Below are positions 35,568 through 44,266 of a stretch of DNA of 64,000 nt, piece after piece; the stretch's first letter is position 1, and each line of letters begins with the position of its first letter. The notes below the pieces were generated by a model, which saw only the letters and a list, made by a program, of their open reading frames with translations, did not search any database and was not told where the DNA came from. The position numbers and the translations under genes are program-made. This DNA comes from UBA8752 sp040261275 (GTDB taxonomy: Bacteria; Bacteroidota; Bacteroidia; Flavobacteriales_D; Sanyastnellaceae), in NCBI GenBank assembly GCA_040261275.1, contig JBDQOI010000009.1, positions 14,015-78,014 of the forward strand, in the 5' to 3' direction.

Positions 35568-36542
35568 TCAATGGCCGCTCGTTCCGAGGTCCTCGACGGG
35601 GTAGCGATACCCCCGAAGGATGTCTTCAGCAGCCATGGAGGGTTTACCGGCGAGCTGGGCGGTGCGAAGTAGAATCGGATGGCTCCCGGTTCCCACCCAC
35701 CAAGGGCCACCTGCAGTATGGCATTGCCCTGGTTCCAGTTTCGGCAGGTCCGGGTAAGACGAGGGAACCTCGACCTCATGCACCTTGAAGGTGGCGCCGT
35801 TGAGCGTGCTCCACGCGCCGGGAAATGGGGTCATGCCGCGAATGAAGTCCCGAACCTGCTCTGCGGGTCGACGCCAATCCACACGGCCATCCTGTCGAAA
35901 GAGCTTGGGTGCCTCCTTTTCATTCCCCGCGATCAATCGATCTTGTGGAATCCCTTGGATGTACCCTTCAGCCAGGGTATTCAATGTATCCACCAGCAGC
36001 CCCGCCCCCTCTTCCATCAGTCTGCCATAGATGACGCCCGCAGTGTCATCGGGATGAATGACACAGGCCCGTTGCAGCAGCAGGGCACCGGTATCGATTT
36101 CCCGAGTGATGAAGAAGGAGGTTACACCGGTGCGGGAAGCACCTGAGGCGACGGCATGTTGGATGGGAGCAGCCCCCCGAAAGTTGGGAAGTAGGCTCCC
36201 ATGGACATTGATGGTGCCCAATCGGGGCCGATTCCAGACCACCTCCGGAAGCATCCTGAAAGCCACGACACAGTAAACATCAGCCTGCCATTGGTCCAAC
36301 TGGGCAAGAAAATCTGCGGATTTCAATTTTTCGGGCTGGGCCAAGGGAAGTCCCAATTCCACAGCCGCGCGCTTCACGGCAGATTCCGAAACGCGCTGTC
36401 CTCTGCCGGCGGGCTTGTCGGGGGCCGTGACCACACCTGCCACCTGGTGGTCGCTCTCGTGCACCGCCCGCAATCCGGCCTCGGCAAAGTCGGGAGTGCC
36501 AAAGAAGACGATGCGCAGGGAAGGGGTGGAGCGGTCGTTCAC
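35568..36542 (-). CDS. fmt: Methionyl-tRNA formyltransferase
   Basis: 324 residues. It formylates initiator Met-tRNA. The start is assigned to the GTG at 36542, because a longer TTG start (36551) lies inside the promoter octamer TACCTTTG. Domain one has the formyl-folate site INVHGSLLPNFRGAAPIQ (Asn and His of the active site) and the catalytic Asp in REIDTGALL. Domain two (FMT_C) holds GRVDWRRPAEQVRDFIRGMTPFPGA. Length is close to family average. The stop lies 4 bases from the convergent mutase stop. Confidence 0.96.
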   Translation of the reverse strand: MNDRSTPSLRIVFFGTPDFAEAGLRAVHESDHQVAGVVTAPDKPAGRGQRVSESAVKRAAVELGLPLAQPEKLKSADFLAQLDQWQADVYCVVAFRMLPEVVWNRPRLGTINVHGSLLPNFRGAAPIQHAVASGASRTGVTSFFITREIDTGALLLQRACVIHPDDTAGVIYGRLMEEGAGLLVDTLNTLAEGYIQGIPQDRLIAGNEKEAPKLFRQDGRVDWRRPAEQVRDFIRGMTPFPGAWSTLNGATFKVHEVEVPSSYPDLPKLEPGQCHTAGGPWWVGTGSHPILLRTAQLAGKPSMAAEDILRGYRYPVEDLGTSGH

Positions 36543-36548
36543 GCGGCG

Positions 36549-36556
36549 CAAAGGTA
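36549..36556 (-). promoter_or_regulatory. -7 element TACCTTTG
   Basis: Exact TAnnTTTG match on the minus strand, 6 bases (CGCCGC) before the fmt GTG. It decides the fmt start. Confidence 0.6.
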
Positions 36557-36580
36557 ATTCTCGGGCTTCGGCCTACGCAC

Positions 36581-37906
36581 TCACACTTTCTTGGAACGCC
36601 AGTCCCAACGTGTGAGGAATACCAGGCATCCCGCTCCCATCAAACTGAAGTAAACCCACTCGACCCACCAGATTCGCCATACGGGCTGCGGGTAGACGAG
36701 GGTAAAGAGCACACTGGTCGCGGTGTAGAAAACGAGTGCGCTGATCTCAATCACCAATGCCGCAGCCGTATTTCCACTGCCTTGAACCGAACTCAACAGG
36801 ACGCTGCTGAAGCTGTACATCATCATGGCCGAGAAGATGACAGGCAGTGTCTTGACGGCGGCTTCCAATCCGATCGGGTCCGCGAAAAAAGGGGAGGCCA
36901 AAAGAGCGGGGTAGAGGACCCCGCCGTGAGACATCAGCAGTATGCCGCAGGCATTGACCACAAAGAGCTTGCGCATGACCGGAATCAATTCGGCACCTCT
37001 CCCTTCGCCGAGCAAGCCGCTGATGAAGGTGCGCGTGGTCTGCTGCACCCCTTGGGATACGACGAAGGCGAGCATGAAGAAATTGCGGGCGATGTGACTC
37101 ACCTTCAATTCCATGACACCTACCTGCTCTACGAGGAAGAAGAACATGCTCCATGTGCCCAGGGTGAGCGTCAATTGAAGAATCATGGGCAGAGCCAAAC
37201 GAATCCAGTTGCGCAGCGCATCCATCTTCATCCATGCCGATTCCATCAGCTCTCTTCCATGGCGCCACAGGACGTTGCCAACGAGGACGGTGAGCCCTGT
37301 GGATTCAGCGAACAGAGATGCCCACGCTGCACCTTCCGCACCGAGGGCTGGAAATCCCCATCGGCCGGAGATCAAAGCGGCATCCCCCAAAATGTTCATG
37401 CTGCCCGTGATGACCATGGCCCACATGAGAATCCTGGAACGGGCTGTACCCAAGAAATAGGCGACGAGCATCATGTTCAGGAAGGAGGGAAGCAACCCCC
37501 AGCGCCGGACGGACATGAATGCATCGAAAACTTCACCGGTAGCGGAGTCTTGGAATATCCCGGAAAAACCAATGTTCAGCGCCAAGTTTACGAGTGCCAC
37601 CAGGCACAAGGACACGGTCAGCGATATGACCAGCCCCGTTCTCAGGATGTTGAGCGCTTCATGACCGCGCCCTTCGCCCACCCTGCGGGCGATGAGGATT
37701 TGGCCCATGCTGGAGAATCCCTGTCCAATCATGCCCAACGTGATGTAGAGGACCCCGGCATTGCCGGCGCCATTCAAGGCCGCATCGGAGGTTTGACTCA
37801 AGAAGAAGTTGTCCGTCAGAACCACCAGGAACTGCATGAAAGTGCCCGCTGAGACGGGAATGGCCAACTTCAGAATGTCGGCATAACCGGTCTTGAGGCT
37901 GCTCAT
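36581..37906 (-). CDS. MATE family efflux transporter
   Basis: 441 residues from the ATG at 37906, which overlaps the TrmH-type stop as ATGA. Twelve predicted membrane helices in two MatE halves; the first begins ILKLAIPVSAGTFMQFLVVLTDNFFLS, the second IRLALPMILQLTLTLGTWSMFFF. Typical MATE patterns (GMIGQGFSSMGQILIARRVGEG) are present. It should export organic cations or drugs, or possibly a cell-envelope lipid-linked product, driven by Na+ or H+. The terminal residues are short and basic. Confidence 0.9.
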   Translation of the reverse strand: MSSLKTGYADILKLAIPVSAGTFMQFLVVLTDNFFLSQTSDAALNGAGNAGVLYITLGMIGQGFSSMGQILIARRVGEGRGHEALNILRTGLVISLTVSLCLVALVNLALNIGFSGIFQDSATGEVFDAFMSVRRWGLLPSFLNMMLVAYFLGTARSRILMWAMVITGSMNILGDAALISGRWGFPALGAEGAAWASLFAESTGLTVLVGNVLWRHGRELMESAWMKMDALRNWIRLALPMILQLTLTLGTWSMFFFLVEQVGVMELKVSHIARNFFMLAFVVSQGVQQTTRTFISGLLGEGRGAELIPVMRKLFVVNACGILLMSHGGVLYPALLASPFFADPIGLEAAVKTLPVIFSAMMMYSFSSVLLSSVQGSGNTAAALVIEISALVFYTATSVLFTLVYPQPVWRIWWVEWVYFSLMGAGCLVFLTRWDWRSKKV

Positions 37907-38601
37907 GAATCCTGGTTGCCAAATGGGGCAGGGGGCGGTGGGGCTGAGGTTTCCGAACGCAGGCGTTCCAGCAGACCGCAGGCGTCTTTCACTGTGCGTT
38001 CGGCCCAATCACCGAGCAGGCGCACGCGTTCAGGCTCAGAAATCTGCCAATCCAGGCCATGCTGGGCACGGACCCGAGAAGTCACAGCCTGGAGTGTCAA
38101 GGCTGCAGCCACTGAAATGTTGAAGCTCTCCGTAAAGCCGTACATGGGTATGCGCACGAAATGGTCGGCTTCGTCCCTGGCCGCTTCTGAAATGCCCGGG
38201 CCCTCAGAGCCAAAAACGAGAGCGAGGGGTCGGTCGAGCGGCAGCTCATCTGGAGTGGTGTCGTCTGTGTGCGGAGTGGTGCAACAGATGGCAAATCCCT
38301 GGTCCTTCAGTTTGCGCAGGGCATGGCGTGTTTCAGTGTGCCTGTGGATATCCAGCCACTTCCAGGCCCCTTTGGAGACCCCGGGGGAAGTTCGATAGGG
38401 ATTGTTTTCCTCAATGATGTGGGCAGACTGGATCCCAAAGCAGTCGCAGCTCCGGAGCACAGCAGAGATGTTGTGGGGGTCAAAAAGGTCTTCTGTGACC
38501 ACCGTCACCCATTGGGTTCGATGGGCCAACACCTCTTCAAACCGCTGACGGCGCGACTCGGTCAGATAGGGGGAGAGGAGTGTGTAACGGTCGTCCTTCA
38601 T
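37903..38601 (-). CDS. TrmH-family tRNA/rRNA 2'-O-methyltransferase
   Basis: 232 residues from the ATG at 38601. SPOUT fold with the three family motifs: motif 1 DPHNISAVLRSCDCFGI, motif 2 LVFGSEGPGIS, motif 3 IPMYGFTESFNISVAAAL. A long N-terminal extension (YLTESRRQRFEEVLAHRTQWV) matches TrmH proper, which makes Gm18 in tRNA, so that role is favoured. It is coupled to the MATE gene by ATGA. The T-rich tail of the upstream HU terminator overlaps its probable promoter. Confidence 0.92.
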   Translation of the reverse strand: MKDDRYTLLSPYLTESRRQRFEEVLAHRTQWVTVVTEDLFDPHNISAVLRSCDCFGIQSAHIIEENNPYRTSPGVSKGAWKWLDIHRHTETRHALRKLKDQGFAICCTTPHTDDTTPDELPLDRPLALVFGSEGPGISEAARDEADHFVRIPMYGFTESFNISVAAALTLQAVTSRVRAQHGLDWQISEPERVRLLGDWAERTVKDACGLLERLRSETSAPPPPAPFGNQDS

Positions 38602-38608
38602 GGGGAGG

Positions 38609-38616
38609 CAAAGAAA
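38609..38616 (-). promoter_or_regulatory. Possible -7 element TTTCTTTG
   Basis: One mismatch to TAnnTTTG on the minus strand, 7 bases before the TrmH-type ATG. The same bases form the T-tail of the HU terminator. Confidence 0.3.
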
Positions 38617-38648
38617 ATCCCCGGCCCACCACAAGGGCAAGCCGGGGA
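38611..38648 (-). terminator. Intrinsic terminator after the HU gene
   Basis: An 8-bp stem (TCCCCGGC with GCCGGGGA) encloses a loop of 15 bases. On the minus strand it is followed by ATTTTCTTT. It lies about 30 bases past the HU stop. Confidence 0.65.
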
Positions 38649-38676
38649 CATCTTGGCTGGTGCCGTGAACGAAGGT

Positions 38677-38949
38677 TTACTTCACCTTGTCGTTCAACTC
38701 AGCACCGGGCTTGAACTTCACCACGTTCTTGGCTGCGATGGTGATTTCCTTGCCGGTTTGAGGGTTGCGGCCCTTACGTGCCTCGCGGTGCGTGACAGAG
38801 AAGGAGCCAAAGCCAACGAGCGCAACACGCTCACCACCCTTGAGGGCGCTGGAGGTTGCGTCGATGAAAGCGTCGAGAGCGCGGCCTGCGTCGGCCTTGC
38901 TGATGCCAGCGCCTTCGGCCATGGCATCGCGGAGTTCGGATTTGTTCAT
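38677..38949 (-). CDS. HU-type DNA-binding protein
   Basis: 90 residues from the ATG at 38949. Small basic nucleoid protein. Seen are MNKSELRDAMAEGAGISKADAGRALDAFID (helical dimer region), VGFGSFSVTHREARKGRNPQTGKEI (beta-arm with the conserved GRNPQTG) and the AAKNVVKFKPG tail. Length is exactly that of HU. Mono-cistronic, with its own promoter (TACATTTG) and terminator; likely highly expressed. Confidence 0.97.
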   Translation of the reverse strand: MNKSELRDAMAEGAGISKADAGRALDAFIDATSSALKGGERVALVGFGSFSVTHREARKGRNPQTGKEITIAAKNVVKFKPGAELNDKVK

Positions 38950-38976
38950 GCTAATGTATTTGGGTTGTGAACCTTT

Positions 38977-38984
38977 CAAATGTA
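38977..38984 (-). promoter_or_regulatory. -7 element TACATTTG (HU promoter)
   Basis: Exact TAnnTTTG match on the minus strand, 27 bases upstream of the HU ATG. This leaves a normal short leader. Confidence 0.6.
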
Positions 38985-39105
38985 TGTGCTAAATCCCGCG
39001 CCGGTCGGGGGTTGCAGCGCGTTTTTATTCAAATTGTGGATAAAGTGGGACGAAAATTGGAAAAACCCGGAAATCCTCTAGGAATAGGGGGTACGGGATA
39101 CACGA

Positions 39106-39113
39106 GACCTTTG
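39106..39113 (+). promoter_or_regulatory. Possible -7 element GACCTTTG
   Basis: One mismatch to TAnnTTTG, 18 bases before the thioesterase ATG. Confidence 0.35.
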
Positions 39114-39131
39114 CGGAAACCACACTTTACA

Positions 39132-39593
39132 ATGTCAGATTCCGCCTCATCCTCGCCCATGGATGCACTTTTCGAAGCCATTGGACCCACAGTGGACTAT
39201 GAGGTGCCCCTGCGATACAGCGATATGGACTTGTTCGGGCATGTCAACAACGCGCGGTATTTCACCTTCTTGGAGGAGGCACGCATTGCCTGGTTTGAGA
39301 CCTGCGTGCCGGAAAAGTGGGACTTCCAGAAGCACGGAGTTTTGGTGGCACGCAATGAGATGGATTACCTAAAACCGGTAGTCCCCGGAGACCGCCTGAT
39401 CATCCGTTTGGGGGCCTCCCACCTGGGGAATTCCAGCATCCACATCAAATACGAGGGCTTTGTGCTCAAAGGCGGCCGGACCGAAGCTGCGCAATTGGCT
39501 TTTCGAGCGGCGACCACCTTGGTCAGTTGGGATACGATCCAGGGAAAAGTGGCCAGGGTGCACGATGATTGGCGCAAGGCCATCGAGGGATAG
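39132..39593 (+). CDS. Hotdog-fold acyl-CoA thioesterase (4HBT/YbgC type)
   Basis: 153 residues from the ATG at 39132; the longer frame would cross the HU promoter region. The signature RYSDMDLFGHVNNARYFTFLEEARI is the YbgC/FcbC 4-hydroxybenzoyl-CoA thioesterase motif, with the catalytic Asp and HVNN. A second strand block has VPGDRLIIRLGASHLGNSSIHIKYE. It hydrolyses acyl-CoA thioesters; exact substrate unknown. It diverges from the HU gene and is followed by the surface-protein island. Confidence 0.88.
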   Translation: MSDSASSSPMDALFEAIGPTVDYEVPLRYSDMDLFGHVNNARYFTFLEEARIAWFETCVPEKWDFQKHGVLVARNEMDYLKPVVPGDRLIIRLGASHLGNSSIHIKYEGFVLKGGRTEAAQLAFRAATTLVSWDTIQGKVARVHDDWRKAIEG

Positions 39594-39686
39594 GATTGCC
39601 ATCCCAAAAGCAAAAGGGGGGAAGGGGCACACTCTTCGACCCTTGGTTGTTCATTAATAGGTCTGGAAATGAGGGCGTGCCCCTCC

Positions 39687-39694
39687 TATATTTG
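39687..39694 (+). promoter_or_regulatory. -7 element TATATTTG
   Basis: Exact TAnnTTTG match, 22 bases before the ATG at 39717. It probably drives the first gene of the surface-protein island. Confidence 0.6.
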
Positions 39695-39716
39695 ATGTGT
39701 CAATTAGACACGATTC

Positions 39717-41471
39717 ATGAAACACCTTTACCTATTTATGGTGGTCACGTTGGTTGCGTGGTCATCAGGAGCCCAGACTGTGCCCGTGACGTTCCAAGTG
39801 GACATGAGCAATGAAACCGTCGCTGCCGAAGGTGTGCACGTGGCAGGAAACTTCCAGGGATGGGACCCTGCCGGCACAATGTTGGCCGATGATGACATGG
39901 ACGGTATTTATTCCGTGACCGTAGACGTCAGTGACACCTTGGAAACCATCAGCTACAAGTTCTTGAACGGAAACGCCTGGGGCGTAGACGAAGCATGTCC
40001 CGAACCCTGCGCCTTTCCCGGAAGCACGGATCGCTTTGCCGCCATCGACGGCGCAACGGAATTACCGGTAGTGTGCTTCGGTGCTTGTGCAGCCTGTGGT
40101 ATCACCACGGTCATGTTCAAGATTGACATGAGCCAGGAGGAAGCCATCAACCCGGTGGGCGTTCACATGAACGGCAACTTCAACGGATGGGACGGTTCCA
40201 ACTTCTTGATGATGGAGGATGCCGATGGTGACATGGTGTATACCTACACCGCCCAGATTGACGGAGCGGCTCTGGATCCAATCGATACGGTTCAGTTCAA
40301 ATTCGTCAACGGTAACGCCTGGGGTTTTGACGAAAACCCAGACGGGGAATGTGCCGCACAGGGCAATCGTCTCCTGCCCTTGACGGGGGGAGATGCGGTC
40401 TACCAAATGATGGAGACCGGTCAACCCTACTGTTACAACACCTGTGGTAGCTGTTTAGCCCCCACTCCTGTGACGTTCCGCGTGGACATGAGCACCCAGG
40501 CGGAAGTGTCCGTGAACGGCGTCTGTGTGGCGGGAAGCTTCCAGGGATGGACCCCTGGAGCGGATTTCCTTTTTGATGACGATGGGGACCTCGTCTATGA
40601 GGCCACCATTGACGTGGCACCGGGAGATTATGAGTTCAAGTTCATCAACGGCAACAACTGGGGTGGCGATGGAGATGGCAACATCGACAACGAAAATCCT
40701 CCGGGTGAATGCGTCACGAATGGAAACCGCATTTTTTCAGTGGGAGCGGAAGCCGTCACGGTTCAGTATTGCTACAACCAGTGCTCAGAGACCTGCGTCG
40801 CCGACCCTGACCCCGCGCCCATCACGTTCCAGGTGGACATGGCCAATGAGACCGTTTCCGATAATGGAGTTTGGCTCATCGGCGGAATGACCACACCCCA
40901 GTGGCAGGCCGGTGCTCTGCAATTGAGCGATGGGGACGGCGACAATGTTTATGAAGTCACCTACGAAGTATCCGGTGCTGCCTTCTTCGAGTACCGCTAC
41001 TGCAACGGGGATCCTTATCCCGGGGGTGAAATTGACGATACAGTGGCCGAGGTCGGCAATTTCGATGAAGGCGGTTGTGGCCAAGGCAATCCATTCGGCG
41101 AATACAACCGCACGCACGTCCGCTCGGGTCAGCCCGAAGAATTGGGCGCATACTGTTACTCCAGCTGCCTTGACTGCAACGGAGACACAGTTGGAACCGT
41201 CATCGGCATCGAGGAAGTTCAGGACTTCATCGGTCTGGAGGTGTTCCCCAATCCTTCTCACGGCAAATTCAATGTCCGCATGAAGGGGGAGGAGGGATTG
41301 TTCAATCTCCGCGTTTACAATTCCATGGGGAATCGGGTGGCATACATCCGCGATGTATTGGTTCCCGGAACCGTCCACACGCTTTCCACGGAAGGATGGG
41401 CACCCGGGATGTACATCCTCGAAGTGAGCCATGGTCTTCGCAAGAGCATCACGCGCTTGCACGTGAATTGA
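39717..41471 (+). CDS. T9SS cargo with four starch-binding-like repeats
   Basis: 584 residues. A signal peptide (residues 1-19, ending SSGAQ) is followed by four repeats of about 90-110 residues. Each begins VTFQVDMSN or a variant, has a G-V-x-V-A-G-N-F-Q-G-W core and later YKFLNGNAWG or EFKFINGNNWG, and is separated from the next by Cys-containing linkers. The repeats resemble the immunoglobulin/CBM20-like E-set domain used to bind glycans. The last ~75 residues (LEVFPNPSHGKFNVRM ... GMYILEVSHG) are a type A T9SS sorting domain. Inferred to be a surface-anchored glycan-binding protein without a catalytic domain. A 12-bp hairpin terminator follows. Confidence 0.88.
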   Translation: MKHLYLFMVVTLVAWSSGAQTVPVTFQVDMSNETVAAEGVHVAGNFQGWDPAGTMLADDDMDGIYSVTVDVSDTLETISYKFLNGNAWGVDEACPEPCAFPGSTDRFAAIDGATELPVVCFGACAACGITTVMFKIDMSQEEAINPVGVHMNGNFNGWDGSNFLMMEDADGDMVYTYTAQIDGAALDPIDTVQFKFVNGNAWGFDENPDGECAAQGNRLLPLTGGDAVYQMMETGQPYCYNTCGSCLAPTPVTFRVDMSTQAEVSVNGVCVAGSFQGWTPGADFLFDDDGDLVYEATIDVAPGDYEFKFINGNNWGGDGDGNIDNENPPGECVTNGNRIFSVGAEAVTVQYCYNQCSETCVADPDPAPITFQVDMANETVSDNGVWLIGGMTTPQWQAGALQLSDGDGDNVYEVTYEVSGAAFFEYRYCNGDPYPGGEIDDTVAEVGNFDEGGCGQGNPFGEYNRTHVRSGQPEELGAYCYSSCLDCNGDTVGTVIGIEEVQDFIGLEVFPNPSHGKFNVRMKGEEGLFNLRVYNSMGNRVAYIRDVLVPGTVHTLSTEGWAPGMYILEVSHGLRKSITRLHVN

Positions 41472-41494
41472 ATGGGGTCAAACAAAGCGCATTT

Positions 41495-41522
41495 GGAAAA
41501 GGGGGCATTGGCCCCCTTTTCC
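41495..41522 (+). terminator. Strong intrinsic terminator
   Basis: Perfect 12-bp stem (GGAAAAGGGGGC with GCCCCCTTTTCC), 4-base loop ATTG, then ATTTCC. It lies 23 bases after the stop codon. Confidence 0.85.
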
Positions 41523-41596
41523 ATTTCCTGGGACCATGGTGGAAATCACCTTCAAATACCGCGACCCTTTCGTAAGGAATGAAAAGGCTTGACGGC

Positions 41597-41604
41597 TATA
41601 TTGC
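41597..41604 (+). promoter_or_regulatory. Possible -7-like element TATATTGC
   Basis: Partial resemblance to TAnnTTTG, 31 bases before the ATG at 41636; a weak call. Confidence 0.25.
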
Positions 41605-41635
41605 ACGTCGATTCACAATTAACACGAACCAACGC

Positions 41636-44089
41636 ATGAAGCGATTGTTACTCGGTGTTTTCGCAGCAATCTGCAGCACCATTGCTTATTCCCAAGCCAC
41701 CGGAATCATTGTCGAGACCTATGCTGAAGACATCGGCCAGGTCGGAGGGGCGGATTTGACCGGTTACACCACTTACCGCGTCTACGCCAAGTTTACGTCC
41801 GATCAAGACTTTTTGACGGCGGTATACGGAGATGCAGATTTCCCAACCCGCATTCGCGGAGGTAACAACTTCTTCCAAGCTGAATTGGGAGGTTTGACCA
41901 ATCAGTCATACAACTCCATTCTTTTCGCAGGCTTCCCAGATCTTGAGTATGACAGTTACGTTACGATTGGAATGTCAGGACCTGCCAATACAATGGCAGG
42001 AGAAGCGGTCATCAATTCTGTTGGCGATCCCCAGAACAACTGGATTCCTTCCTTCGACCCGGGTAACGGAGCTGCAGGAAATGACATTGTCATCGATACG
42101 CAGACGGGTGGAAGTTGGTTCCCACTGTTCCCGGACGCCAATGCATACGCAGGCGAGGACAGCTTGGTGATGATTGGTCAGTTCACAACAGACACCACGC
42201 TCTATGGCGTCGTGTCCATTGCCAGCTTCGTGGATGGCAATCAAGACAGCACCGCCCTTGCGACTTTTGCATTCAGCAGCATTCCCGATGCCGTTTTCGG
42301 TTGCACCGACATGAATGCCACGAATTTCGATGCTGGTGCCAATGAGGACAATGGCACTTGTGTTTATTCCTGCGACTATCCCGGAACGCAATTGACCATC
42401 ACGGCCACGGAGACCGAGGCAGTGAGCTGCAGTGGTTATGCGGATGGTTACGCACTCATCAACGTAGACGGAGGACAGGGAAGCCTGACATTCTCCAATG
42501 GTATCGTCAGCAATGCGACGGGTATCTTCAACGGTGTCGTCTCGGGTGATCTGACCTTGACTGTAACGGACAACCAGGGATGTTCGGTCACAACTACTGT
42601 GACAGTGGATTCCCCGGCCCCGCTCATGGTATCCGCCAATCTTTCCGACCCGATCAGTTGCAATGGCCTGTCGGATGCAGTTCTGAGCGGATCGAGTTCG
42701 GGAGGAACCGGTGCCGTTACATATAGCCTTGAGGCGCCCATGGATACCGGTTCAGGACCCTATTTCGAGATGGGCAATGACGTATTGTTCTTCGAGAACA
42801 TCGGAGTGGGACTGTACACCGTTTACGGTATTGACGAGAATGGATGTGTGGACAACACGCCAGGTATTTCGATCACCCAACCCCAGCCCTTCAATGTTTA
42901 TGCACAAGCGGTGGTTCCCACTGAGTGTCCGGACTCTGATGACGGCCAAGTGGTCATGAACTTCTTCGGAGGCAGCGGAAACAGCACCGAATACAGCTTG
43001 GATGGTGTGAACTACAGCCCAGAGAACACATTCATGTTGCCCCCGGGGTCATACACTTTCTACGGCGAAGATGTGAACGGATGTCTCGACACCTCCGATG
43101 TCATTGTTGTGACAACGCCCTCCGACTTCGTCGCCCAGAATGATTTGGTGGCGCCGAGTTGTTTCGGTTTGGAAGACGGCTCCATCACGGTGGAAGTTCA
43201 AGGAGGAACAGCACCCATCTCCTACGTATTCGAGGGAGACACTGCGGCCAACGTCATGCTGGACAATGTCGGTGCTGGACTCTACGATATCGAGGTGGTA
43301 GACGGCAATGGCTGTTCCTTTGATGCAAGTGTCGATTTGATCGGTCCGAGTGCCATCGTTCCCGACGCCACGATTACGAACGTCCTCTGCAGTGACAGTG
43401 AGGATGGTGTTATTGAGATCAGTGCTTCCGGTGGAACGGGCATGGGATACATCTACTCCATCGATGGTGGCGGATTCGGTCCGAATGGATCTTTTGACGA
43501 TCTCGCCCCGGGAGATTACACGATTACAGTTCAGGATGATGATGCCTGTGAAGGATCAGCGTCCTTTACTGTGGCATCCCCAGACGCCATTGGAATCACG
43601 GTAGAAGCCAACGATGGTGCCAGTGAAACCACGAACAACGGCGTCATCGACATCACCGTGACGGGGGGAACCGCTCCTTACACTTTCAGTTGGGTAGGCC
43701 CGAATTACGATGGAAGTGAGGAGGACGCGAACGGTTTGGCTCCAGGAGATTACACGGTTACGATTACGGATGCCAATGGTTGTGAGTACTCCGAAACCAT
43801 CACCGTCGTGGTGAACGGAATCGAAGAAATGATCAACCTGGTGAACTTGGTGCTCTTTCCCAACCCGACGCAAGGAATTGTAGAAGTCCGTATGACGGGG
43901 CTGCAAGGAGAGGAGGTTACCGCCATCTTGATGGATGGTCTGGGACGAGAGGTTGTCCGAGAGGACCTCGGCAACTTGACCGGCGAAAGGGTGCATTCCA
44001 TGGACCTTTCCTCCGCTGAATCTGGAGTGTACCTCCTTCGCATGCAAATCGCCGACGCAGCGAAGGTCATGCGCATTGTGAAGCAATAA
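41636..44089 (+). CDS. T9SS cargo: YDSW module plus SprB-like repeats
   Basis: 817 residues from the ATG at 41636 (an earlier ATG at 41579 lacks a signal peptide). Signal peptide residues 1-20 (LLLGVFAAICSTIAYSQ). Then one YDSW module (YDSYVTIGM, GGSWF, GQFTTDTTLYG), a single Cys repeat (GCTDMNATNFDAGANEDNGTC), and about five SprB-like repeats (CNGLSDAVLSGSSSGGTG, CFGLEDGSITVEVQGGTAP, CSDSEDGVIEISASGGTG) to about residue 735. A T9SS type A domain (VLFPNPTQGIVEVRM ... VYLLRMQIADAAKVMRIVKQ) ends the chain. SprB is the mobile gliding adhesin of Flavobacterium; similarity here is only at repeat level. Role inferred: surface adhesin. Confidence 0.88.
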   Translation: MKRLLLGVFAAICSTIAYSQATGIIVETYAEDIGQVGGADLTGYTTYRVYAKFTSDQDFLTAVYGDADFPTRIRGGNNFFQAELGGLTNQSYNSILFAGFPDLEYDSYVTIGMSGPANTMAGEAVINSVGDPQNNWIPSFDPGNGAAGNDIVIDTQTGGSWFPLFPDANAYAGEDSLVMIGQFTTDTTLYGVVSIASFVDGNQDSTALATFAFSSIPDAVFGCTDMNATNFDAGANEDNGTCVYSCDYPGTQLTITATETEAVSCSGYADGYALINVDGGQGSLTFSNGIVSNATGIFNGVVSGDLTLTVTDNQGCSVTTTVTVDSPAPLMVSANLSDPISCNGLSDAVLSGSSSGGTGAVTYSLEAPMDTGSGPYFEMGNDVLFFENIGVGLYTVYGIDENGCVDNTPGISITQPQPFNVYAQAVVPTECPDSDDGQVVMNFFGGSGNSTEYSLDGVNYSPENTFMLPPGSYTFYGEDVNGCLDTSDVIVVTTPSDFVAQNDLVAPSCFGLEDGSITVEVQGGTAPISYVFEGDTAANVMLDNVGAGLYDIEVVDGNGCSFDASVDLIGPSAIVPDATITNVLCSDSEDGVIEISASGGTGMGYIYSIDGGGFGPNGSFDDLAPGDYTITVQDDDACEGSASFTVASPDAIGITVEANDGASETTNNGVIDITVTGGTAPYTFSWVGPNYDGSEEDANGLAPGDYTVTITDANGCEYSETITVVVNGIEEMINLVNLVLFPNPTQGIVEVRMTGLQGEEVTAILMDGLGREVVREDLGNLTGERVHSMDLSSAESGVYLLRMQIADAAKVMRIVKQ
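41740..42291 (+). repeat. YDSW module copy 5
   Basis: The most divergent copy: GYTTYRVYAKF, TAVYGD, FFQAELGG, YDSYVTIGM, AGEAVI, GGSWF, AYAGED, GQFTTD. It sits directly after the signal peptide. Confidence 0.75.
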
Positions 44090-44111
44090 ATCCAGTCCAT
44101 GAGACCGGAAG

Positions 44112-44142
44112 AAGGGGCGGCCGTCAGGCTGCCCCTTTTTTT
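44112..44142 (+). terminator. Intrinsic terminator with long T tract
   Basis: 11-bp stem (AAGGGGCGGCC with GGCTGCCCCTT, one G-U), loop GTCA, and a run of seven Ts overlapping the stem end. It lies 23 bases after the stop. Confidence 0.85.
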
Positions 44143-44266
44143 GTTCGCGCTTTGTCATTTTGAAAATACTTCAGAAGCGAATGTTGAAAGGAGAGTGAAT
44201 TCCTACGTTCAACGAGCAAGAAATAGCTCCACTTTGCGCATGAAGTATTGAACCAATCCAACAACG

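Noticed and set aside
36543..36551. TTG start for fmt at 36551
   Set aside because: It falls within the TACCTTTG promoter octamer; the GTG at 36542 gives the normal N-terminus.
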